From CAZYWA01 sp964650975 [NCBI: uncultured bacterium] (GTDB lineage Bacteria > JADJOY01): DNA of 23,681 bases. How positions within the stretch are numbered: the stretch's first letter is position 1; every line of letters begins with the position of its first letter. The DNA lies in the NCBI GenBank assembly GCA_964650975.1, contig CAZYWA010000052.1, positions 1 to 23,681 on the forward strand. Reading direction: 5' to 3'. Below, one piece after another: positions 1-8,853 of the stretch. Under the pieces are notes generated by a model. The model was not told the origin of the DNA. It did not search any database and saw only the letters and a list, made by a program, of their open reading frames with translations. A program made the translations under genes and the position numbers.

Positions 1-593
1 CCGGGTGCGACCAGCGATCGATCGGGCTGGTTCCGCTCGAGCCACGGGCGCAATGCACCGAGCACCGCTTCGGCGCTGGCGCGATCGAGCCGGTAGCCAG
101 CACGGACGGCGCGGCCACCGAGGTCGAGGGCCAAGGTGCCGGGCAGCAAATGGCGCGCGATGGCCGTCCACGGGCCTGGCCCCGGCTCCGCTACCAGCCG
201 GATCTCCTTCAGTGCCTCCAGCCGGTGAGCGCTGGTGCGGGTTCCGAAGGGTCCGCGCAGCTCGTGCCAGAGGTGCGGCGGCTCGATGTGAAGCGTCTCG
301 ACGGAGCGGCGCCGCAGCGCGCTGCGGACCAGCGCCAGACCGAGCACGGTCCACCCGGCGAGCGCCGTGAACGCCACCACCGCGCCGAGGCCCTGAAAGC
401 CCGCGCCCCGTGCTCTTTCCAGAAACGCCACCGCGCCGAAGAGCTCGAGCCACGCCCACACGCCGATCGCGACCTCGGAACGCGGCTCGTTTCGCGCGGC
501 CGCGCGCACCACCACGGTGACGCTGCCGGGTGCCTCGCGCACCGCGAACGGCGCCTGGGGAGCGTCGGGATCCGAGCCTGTCATGACGGTCAT
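1..593 (-). CDS. Two-helix membrane protein, C-terminus cut by window edge
   Basis: Open frame on the minus strand from ATG at 593 (second in-frame ATG at 584) running off the left edge with no stop; about 197 residues are visible. Two hydrophobic segments lie near residues 41-57 and 66-87, followed by an Arg-rich stretch and a soluble domain of about 100 residues ending in an amphipathic helix (SAEAVLGALRPWLE). A short N-tail, a hairpin of two helices and one small soluble domain resemble bacterial PH-like/YcxB-type membrane proteins, but I see no diagnostic motif and do not assign a function. No clear ribosome binding site precedes either ATG. It is divergent from the carotenoid oxygenase across 290 nt. 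Confidence 0.6.
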   Translation of the reverse strand, partial: MTVMTGSDPDAPQAPFAVREAPGSVTVVVRAAARNEPRSEVAIGVWAWLELFGAVAFLERARGAGFQGLGAVVAFTALAGWTVLGLALVRSALRRRSVETLHIEPPHLWHELRGPFGTRTSAHRLEALKEIRLVAEPGPGPWTAIARHLLPGTLALDLGGRAVRAGYRLDRASAEAVLGALRPWLERNQPDRSLVAP

Positions 594-883
594 TCGATTG
601 TGCCGCAACCCGGCCCGTCCACCCAACCTCGCCATTCCGGCGGCCCTTCGCGGGTGCCCCACCTACGGCGGTGACCGGCACGAATCGAATGGCCCGAGCG
701 GGAGCGAAACCTTCATCGAGTTTCCTCGGCGATCGAGCTCCGGGGCCGCGAGCGGCGAGACGTCCAAGGCAGCTCGAATCACGGAGGTGAGTCGAGCCGA
801 GGTTGCGTCGTTTCGGGATGCACGAATAGCGTCGGATCGCACGCAACGGCCGGCGAGGATCGCGCCGCATCGGAGACGGATGC
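594..883. other. Divergent intergenic region, 290 nt
   Basis: Separates the leftmost membrane protein gene from the carotenoid oxygenase. An 82-codon minus-strand frame at 663-911 crosses the oxygenase start and has no protein-like features, so I treat it as chance. I find no convincing promoter, riboswitch or hairpin here beyond the ribosome binding site GGAG at 872-875 for the downstream gene. Confidence 0.5.
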
Positions 884-2341
884 ATGAGCCAGGCATTTCC
901 CGCGATTCCATTTCTTTCCGGCAATTTCGCGCCGCTCTCCTTCGAGGCCGACGCCCACGATCTTCCGGTCCGAGGCGAAGTGCCGCGAGACCTGCGGGGC
1001 ACGCTCTTCCGGATCGGACCGAATCCGCAATTCGCGCCGCGCGACGCGGACTACCACTGGTTCATCGGCGACGGGATGGTCCACGCCTTTCACGTCGAGA
1101 GCGGCCGCGTCTCGTATCGGAACCGCTGGGTCCAGACGCCGAAATACCTCGCGGAGCGCGCGGCCCATCGCGCGCTTCACGGCAGCTGGGGCAATCCGAC
1201 GACCGCCGATCCATCGGTCATCGGTCAAGACGGGGGCGTCGCCAACACCAACATCGTCCATCACGCCGGCAAGCTCTTGGCGCTCGAGGAGCAGCATCCT
1301 CCCTTCGCGGTGGATGCCGGCACGCTCGCGTCGCAGGGCTATTGGGACTTCGCGGGTGCGCTCGCGGCGGGGCGCTTCACGGCGCACCCCAAGATCGACC
1401 CTGGGACCGGCGAGATGGTGTTCTTCGGCTACTCGGTAGGCGGCTTCTTCACCACCACGATCGTCTGGGGGGTGATCGACCAGGCCGGCCGGCTGGTCCG
1501 GCAGGAAATGTTCGAAGCACCGTATTCGGCGATGCTTCACGACTTCCTGGTGACGAAGAACCACGTGCTGTTCCCGATCTTTCCCCTGACCGGCAGCCTG
1601 GAGCGCGCCATGGCCGGTCAGCCCGCCTTTGCCTGGGAACCCGAGAAAGGCGTCCACGTGGGGGTGATGAATCGCAACGGCGGGGCCCCGACGCTGCGCT
1701 GGTTTCGCTGCGATCCCTGCTACGTGTTTCACGGCATGAACGCTTACGAAGAGGGCAACACGCTCGTCGCGCACGTGATGCAGTACCAGGCGCCGCCGCT
1801 CTTCTCCGACGCGAGCGGCGTGCCGCTCGATTCCTCGGAGACGGTGGCGCGACTTCATCGCTGGACCTTCGACCTCGGCGCCGCGAGCGACGCCTTCCGG
1901 CGCGAACCCCTCGACGATCTTCCGGCCGACTTTCCGCGCCTCGACGAGCGCTACTCGCTCCACCCTTATCGTCACGGGTATTACGCGGCCGCGGATGGAA
2001 AGAAGTCTGCCGGCGTCTTCGACCTCCTGGTCCACTTCGATCTCGAGACCGGGAAGCGGGCGCTCTACCGCGTGGCCGCGGGTGACGCGTTCTCGGAGCC
2101 GGTCTTCGTGCCGCGCGGCGCGAGCGCACCCGCGGGCGACGGCTATCTCCTGGCGACGATCCATCGGGCGGCCGAGAAACGCAGCGACTTCGCCATCTTC
2201 GACGCCTCGGCGCTCGAGGACGGTCCGCTGGCGCTGGTCGAGCTTTCCCATCGCGTTCCCTTCGGCTTCCACGGGAATTGGCTGGACGTGCACCGCGCCG
2301 AACGCGAGCGAGCGACGAGCTTCGGGAGGTACGTCGGATGA
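884..2341 (+). CDS. Carotenoid oxygenase (carotenoid/apocarotenoid/stilbene cleavage dioxygenase)
   Basis: 485 residues, full length for the RPE65/carotenoid cleavage dioxygenase family. These are seven-bladed propellers that use a non-haem Fe(II) held by four histidines to split a C=C bond into two carbonyl products. The four expected histidines are visible at 168 (FTAHPKID), 219 (MLHDF), 283 (VFHGMNAYEE) and 463 (GFHGNW). The N-terminal family signature LFRIGPNPQF is at 41-50 and FIGDGMVHAF at 60-69. ATG at 884 is preceded by GGAG at 872-875 with 8 nt spacing. There is no signal peptide, so it is probably cytosolic. Substrate cannot be read from sequence; no carotenoid synthesis genes are in the window. 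It converges on the kinase gene, with a conserved-loop hairpin in the 135-nt gap. Confidence 0.93.
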   Translation: MSQAFPAIPFLSGNFAPLSFEADAHDLPVRGEVPRDLRGTLFRIGPNPQFAPRDADYHWFIGDGMVHAFHVESGRVSYRNRWVQTPKYLAERAAHRALHGSWGNPTTADPSVIGQDGGVANTNIVHHAGKLLALEEQHPPFAVDAGTLASQGYWDFAGALAAGRFTAHPKIDPGTGEMVFFGYSVGGFFTTTIVWGVIDQAGRLVRQEMFEAPYSAMLHDFLVTKNHVLFPIFPLTGSLERAMAGQPAFAWEPEKGVHVGVMNRNGGAPTLRWFRCDPCYVFHGMNAYEEGNTLVAHVMQYQAPPLFSDASGVPLDSSETVARLHRWTFDLGAASDAFRREPLDDLPADFPRLDERYSLHPYRHGYYAAADGKKSAGVFDLLVHFDLETGKRALYRVAAGDAFSEPVFVPRGASAPAGDGYLLATIHRAAEKRSDFAIFDASALEDGPLALVELSHRVPFGFHGNWLDVHRAERERATSFGRYVG

Positions 2342-2428
2342 CGCCCGGACGCTCCGCCTCGATCTGCAGCTCGGGGCTGATGCGGCGCCACGGCATCGAC
2401 GCCGGCACTCACTCCAGCCCGCGAACTC

Positions 2429-2449
2429 GGCCGCGAGGGACCGCAGGCC
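2429..2449 (-). repeat. Conserved-loop hairpin, copy 1
   Basis: Plus strand reads stem GGCCGCG, loop AGGGAC (2436-2441), then CGCAGGCC: seven pairs with one bulged A at 2445. It lies between the convergent oxygenase and kinase genes, 27 nt past the kinase stop. Relative to the oxygenase (stop 2341) it reads AGGGAC in sense. No T-run follows on either strand. A second small hairpin (CTGCA/TGCAG, 2454-2471) lies next to it. Confidence 0.6.
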
Positions 2450-2476
2450 AGGACTGCAGCCCTCTTTGCAGATGGA

Positions 2477-5206
<2,730 letters not shown>

Positions 5207-5296
5207 CGGTCTCGGATCCGGCCCGCCGAGTCTACCGCAGGAGGTCCAGCGCTTCCTGGCCAGGCGGCCCGTACCGCACCGATCGTGCAGCGATCG

Positions 5297-5325
5297 TTGA
5301 CCCCCGGCGGAGCGACGGCTATCTA
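5297..5325 (+). promoter_or_regulatory. Sigma-70-type promoter of the esterase gene
   Basis: TTGACC (5297-5302), 17-nt spacer, TATCTA (5320-5325). The predicted transcription start near 5332 is only about 5 nt before the GTG start codon at 5337, so the mRNA may be leaderless. The -35 box is near consensus; the -10 box is weaker because its last base is A. Confidence 0.45.
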
Positions 5326-5336
5326 GCGCACCCGCC

Positions 5337-6335
5337 GTGACGACGCACGCACGCTCCCCCCAGTCGCTTCGCGAGCGCGCGCGGCGGCGCGCCGGCTCGA
5401 TGGTGATCGACGGCACACTGCGCGGGCTCTCGGGCCTCGGGCGCATGCACCCGAGGGCGCAACCCGCCGCGCACGGCGTCGAGGTGCTGCGCGACGTGCC
5501 CTACCGCGCCGCCGGCCGCGCGTTCGAGCGCCTCGACGTCTACCGCCCGATCGAGCGCCGCGGCCTGGCTCCGGCGGTGCTCTATCTCCATGGTGGCGGC
5601 TTCCGGATTCTCTCGAAAGATACCCACTGGATGATGGGTCTCGCGTTCGCGCGGCGCGGTTACGTGCTCTTCAACGTGAACTACCGGCTCGCTCCGGTGC
5701 ACCCGTTCCCCGCGGCGCTCGAGGATGCTTGCGCGGCCTACACCTGGCTCGCCGGGCACGCCGCCGAGTATGGCGCCGACGTCTCGCGACTCATCGTGAC
5801 CGGCGAGTCGGCCGGCGCGAACCTGACGGCGGCGGTGACCCTCGCCGCGTGCTACCGGCGCCCCGAGCCCTGGGCGCAAGCGGTGTGGGCCACCGGCGTG
5901 GTGCCGCGCGCCACCATGCCGGCCTGCGGCATCCTGCAGGTCTCCGATCACGAGCGCTTCCGCAAGCGCAAGAAGCTCAAGAGCTTCATCGCCGACCGGA
6001 TCGCCGAGACCTGCGAGTCCTACATCGGCGCCAGCGACGCGAGCGCGCCGGGCGGGCTCGAATTGGCCGATCCGCTGGTGCTGCTCGAGCGCGGCGCCGC
6101 CCCCGATCGCCCGCTGCCTCCTTTCTTCGCAGGCGTCGGCACCCGCGATCCGCTGCTCGACGACACCCGTCGCCTCAAAGCCGCGCTCGAGCGCCTCGGC
6201 GTTCCCTGCGAAGCGCACTACTACCCGGGCGAGATCCACGCGTTCGAAGCGCTGGTGTGGCGTCCCCAAGCGCGCCGCTTCTGGGGCCACACCTTCGAGT
6301 TCCTGGAGAAGCACGGCCTCGCCGCGCGAGCATGA
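5337..6335 (+). CDS. Alpha/beta hydrolase, HSL-type esterase/lipase
   Basis: 332 residues. Carries the hormone-sensitive-lipase-family oxyanion motif HGGG at 85-88, the nucleophile elbow GESAG with S158, the acid D271 in GTRDPLLDD and histidine H301 in EIHAFEAL, so the triad is complete. The family hydrolyses esters of short to medium acyl chains and related small molecules in the cytosol; the natural substrate is unknown. The GTG start at 5337 fits a promoter whose start site lies a few bases upstream. The alternative ATG at 5401 lacks a ribosome binding site and is less likely. It converges on the racemase gene, and the stop codon touches a long hairpin at 6334-6363. Confidence 0.92.
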   Translation: MTTHARSPQSLRERARRRAGSMVIDGTLRGLSGLGRMHPRAQPAAHGVEVLRDVPYRAAGRAFERLDVYRPIERRGLAPAVLYLHGGGFRILSKDTHWMMGLAFARRGYVLFNVNYRLAPVHPFPAALEDACAAYTWLAGHAAEYGADVSRLIVTGESAGANLTAAVTLAACYRRPEPWAQAVWATGVVPRATMPACGILQVSDHERFRKRKKLKSFIADRIAETCESYIGASDASAPGGLELADPLVLLERGAAPDRPLPPFFAGVGTRDPLLDDTRRLKAALERLGVPCEAHYYPGEIHAFEALVWRPQARRFWGHTFEFLEKHGLAARA

Positions 6336-6363
6336 TCGATCGCGATTCTCGCGCGGATCGATC
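6334..6363. terminator. Hairpin between convergent esterase and racemase genes
   Basis: GATCGATC (6334-6341) pairs with 6356-6363; inner GCG/CGC closes a five-base loop (6345-6349), with a three-base bulge on one side. It occupies most of the 43-nt convergent gap, as expected for a bidirectional terminator. There is no T-run. Confidence 0.45.
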
Positions 6364-6378
6364 CGGCTTCTTCCGATC

Positions 6379-7074
6379 TCATTCGCCGAACGCGAAGTCG
6401 AGCGCCGACGCCACGTGCAGTGCCGTGGTGTCGAAGAGCGGCACTCGGCACTCCGTCGCTCCGATCAGCATCGCGATCTCGGTGCAGCCCAGGATCACCG
6501 CTTGCGCGCCAAGGCGGGCGAGCCGCTCGACGATCGCCGCGTAGGCCGCGCGCGACGACGGCTCCACGCGTCCCAGACACAGCTCCTCGAAGATCACGCG
6601 GTGGACGAGGGCGCGACCGGCGGCCTCCGGTACCACCACCTCGATCCCGAAGCGCTCGGCGAGCCGGTCGCGCCAGAACGGCAGCTCCATCGTGTAGCGC
6701 GTGCCGAGCAGCCCGGCGCGACGGACGCCGGCGGCCGCGAGCGCGGCACCGCTGGGATCGACGATGTGGAGGATGGGAATGCGCACCTCCGCCGCGATCG
6801 CGGGGACGACGTGGTGCATCGTGTTGGTCGCCAGCACCAGCGCCTCGGCGCCCGCCGCCTCGAGCCCGCGCGCCGCCCGGGCGAGGCGCCGCCCGACTTC
6901 GCCCCAGTCGCCCGCTTCCATGAGCCGCGCGAGCGCCGCGAAGTCCACCGAGTGGATCAGCAAGGGCGCCGAGTGGAGCCCGCCGGCCCGCTCGGCCGCG
7001 CCGCGATTCAGCAGCCGGTAGTACTCGGCCGTCGACTCCCAGCTCATGCCGCCCAAGACGCCGAGATAGCGCAT
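6379..7074 (-). CDS. Aspartate/glutamate racemase family protein (atypical Thr/Cys active site)
   Basis: 231 residues, normal length for the PLP-independent Asp/Glu/hydantoin racemase family, which uses two facing acid/base residues, normally two cysteines, to invert the alpha carbon. The N-terminus reads GVLGGMSWEST (5-15). At the first catalytic position there is Thr83 (LATNTMHHV) instead of Cys; the second is Cys197 (ILGCTEI). The Thr83/Cys197 pair matches the E. coli YgeA-type enzyme that I recall as an L-Asp/Glu-specific racemase. ATG at 7074 follows AGGA with 9 nt spacing. It is the last gene of the five-gene run, 26 nt after the O-methyltransferase. D-amino acids could serve wall remodelling, a peptide product or signalling; the context does not decide. 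Confidence 0.9.
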   Translation of the reverse strand: MRYLGVLGGMSWESTAEYYRLLNRGAAERAGGLHSAPLLIHSVDFAALARLMEAGDWGEVGRRLARAARGLEAAGAEALVLATNTMHHVVPAIAAEVRIPILHIVDPSGAALAAAGVRRAGLLGTRYTMELPFWRDRLAERFGIEVVVPEAAGRALVHRVIFEELCLGRVEPSSRAAYAAIVERLARLGAQAVILGCTEIAMLIGATECRVPLFDTTALHVASALDFAFGE

Positions 7075-7100
7075 CCGCTCGATCCTACGGCGCGCACTCG

Positions 7101-8120
7101 TCAGCGCCGCGTGGCTTCGACGACACCGATGTCGCCCTCCCGCGGATACCAGGTCGCCACGTATTCCCATCCGGCGCGGTCGAGGAGATCCGCGTACTCG
7201 GTCTCGGTTCGCTCGCGGCCCGGCCCCCAGGTCATCATGTGCAGGTCGAAGAGCTTGGCGATGTGGGGTGTATCGATGCCAGGGATCACGTGCTCCACGA
7301 TCAACAAGCAACCGTTGGGCGTCGCTCGTTCGCAAGCGTTGCGCAGCAGCCGGACGCACTCGTCGTCGCTCCAGTTGTGGAGGATCATCTTGAGGACGTA
7401 GGCATCGGCCCCGGGCAGGTCGGCGAACATGTCGCCGGCGATGTAGCGGCAGCGGTCGCTCACGCCGAGGCGATCGGCCCACAGCGCCGCGCCGTCCTCG
7501 AGCGCGCTCGGCCGCTCGAGCACGGTGCCGCGCATGTGCGGATAGCGAAGCAGGAAGTGGCAGAGCAGGTGGCCCTGGCCGCCGCCGATGTCGCAGAAAT
7601 GGCCCACGGCGCCGAAGTCGCGGCGGTCGAGGGCGTCCAGGGTCCACTCGGTTTGCAGCCGTGAGTAGCTGCTCATGCCGGCGTCGAACGCGTCGCCGTA
7701 GGCCGGCTCGCGGTTCGCGTGCTCGAAGGCCGTGCGCCCGAACTCGCGCACGAAGCCGTTCTGCACTCCGTCGCGAACGATCGCGGGCAAGTGCTTCCAC
7801 ACCGCCACGTGCTCCGGACCCTCGCGAAGCAGCACGATGTCGCGCAGCGTCGCGGGATGATCGCGGCGGAGCAGCCGACCTGCTTCGGTCGGCGAGAAGC
7901 GTCGGTCCGGGTGCTCCTCCATCAGCCCCAGCGAGGCCAGTGCTCGCAGCAGCCGATACGTCATCTCCGGATGGAGGTGGCACTCCACGGCGACGGTCGA
8001 TGCGGAGATCGGGTCGCTCGCCAGGGCGTCGAAAACGCCCAGCTTCACGCCGGTATGGATGGCCTGACTCCGCCACCTCCCGGCGATCAGGTCGAACACG
8101 GTCGCTCGTGCATCCGGCAT
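7101..8120 (-). CDS. SAM-dependent O-methyltransferase (COMT/hydroxyindole-type)
   Basis: 339 residues. An N-terminal helical dimerisation/winged-helix domain (about 1-95, with TYRLLRALASLGLMEE) is followed by a Rossmann methyltransferase domain. The SAM-binding glycine loop is DIGGGQG at 177-183, and the family catalytic histidine is H248 in LKMILHNWSDDE. These enzymes (Pfam Methyltransf_2) transfer methyl from SAM to hydroxyls of phenolics, polyketides or indoles, so a small-molecule tailoring role is likely. ATG at 8120 fits; the ribosome binding site is weak. It lies 32 nt after the glycosyltransferase and 26 nt before the racemase in the same run. Substrate is unknown. Confidence 0.9.
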   Translation of the reverse strand: MPDARATVFDLIAGRWRSQAIHTGVKLGVFDALASDPISASTVAVECHLHPEMTYRLLRALASLGLMEEHPDRRFSPTEAGRLLRRDHPATLRDIVLLREGPEHVAVWKHLPAIVRDGVQNGFVREFGRTAFEHANREPAYGDAFDAGMSSYSRLQTEWTLDALDRRDFGAVGHFCDIGGGQGHLLCHFLLRYPHMRGTVLERPSALEDGAALWADRLGVSDRCRYIAGDMFADLPGADAYVLKMILHNWSDDECVRLLRNACERATPNGCLLIVEHVIPGIDTPHIAKLFDLHMMTWGPGRERTETEYADLLDRAGWEYVATWYPREGDIGVVEATRR

Positions 8121-8152
8121 CGAATTGGCTCTCGGTGGCTCTGCCTGCCCAC

Positions 8153-8833
8153 TCACCGCACGTTCGGGTACCAGCGGGCCAGCCGTTCGGCGGGGACGCC
8201 GCCCGCGTAGAGCAACGTGATCACCCAGTTGCGGACGGTCGCGTAGAAGAGGCCTTCGCGCTCCCAGCGGCGCGGCGAGTTGGCGACGCGGTCGTCCATC
8301 AGCACCACGCGGCCCGCGCGGCGCATGCTGAGCGCGAACCCGACGTCCTCGAGGACCGGCAGGATCGGGAAGCCGCCGAGGCGCGCGAACACCTCGCGAC
8401 GCACGAACATCGCCTGATCGCCGTAGGGCAGGGCGGTGAGGCGAGCGCGCAGGTTGGCGCCCCACTCGATCACGCGATAGCGGCGGCGCGGGTCGCGGAT
8501 CGCGATGCCGAACGCTCCGCCCACGACGGTGGCGTCGCCGAGGGCTCGCTCGACTGCGCCGAGCGCACTGTTCGGCAGCCGTGTGTCCACGTGCACGAAG
8601 CACAGCACGTCACCGGTGGCGCGCGCGGCGCCGGCGTTGAGCTGACGGGCCCGCCCGCGTGCCGTGATCTCGACGTGATCGGCGAAGCGCCGCGCGATCG
8701 CCACCGTGGCGTCGCTGCTGCCGCCGTCGACCACCAGCAGCTCGGCAGGAGCGAGCTCCCGGAGGCTGCGCAGGCTGGTTTCGATCTCACGCTCTTCGTC
8801 GAGCGCCGGAACGATGATCGAAACGCGCAGCAT
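8153..8833 (-). CDS. Family-2 glycosyltransferase (TIGR04283-like)
   Basis: 226 residues of a single GT-A domain. It begins VSIIVPALDEE, has the nucleotide-sugar loop DGGSSD (36-41), GRARQLNAGA (60-69) and a metal-binding stretch FVHVDT (79-84), then ED at the usual acceptor-site position (PVLEDVGF). The GRARQ-NAGA block and short length match the TIGR04283 glycosyltransferases, usually found beside radical-SAM/selenodomain genes; none are here. No membrane helix. ATG at 8833 lies 20 nt after the chemoreceptor stop, and the gene ends 32 nt before the O-methyltransferase. It may glycosylate a lipid, pigment or surface component; the acceptor is unknown. Confidence 0.9.
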   Translation of the reverse strand: MLRVSIIVPALDEEREIETSLRSLRELAPAELLVVDGGSSDATVAIARRFADHVEITARGRARQLNAGAARATGDVLCFVHVDTRLPNSALGAVERALGDATVVGGAFGIAIRDPRRRYRVIEWGANLRARLTALPYGDQAMFVRREVFARLGGFPILPVLEDVGFALSMRRAGRVVLMDDRVANSPRRWEREGLFYATVRNWVITLLYAGGVPAERLARWYPNVR

Positions 8834-8853
8834 CGACGAACCCGCTCACTCGC

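Noticed and set aside
663-911. 82-codon minus-strand frame upstream of the carotenoid oxygenase
   Set aside because: Crosses the oxygenase start and has no protein-like features.
5207-5446. N-terminal extension of the kinase
   Set aside because: Would overlap the esterase promoter and start; residues before the ATG at 5206 are low complexity.
6345-6349. Loop of the 6334-6363 hairpin as a member of the conserved-loop family
   Set aside because: Loop is five bases, not the conserved hexamer, and the stem has a three-base bulge.
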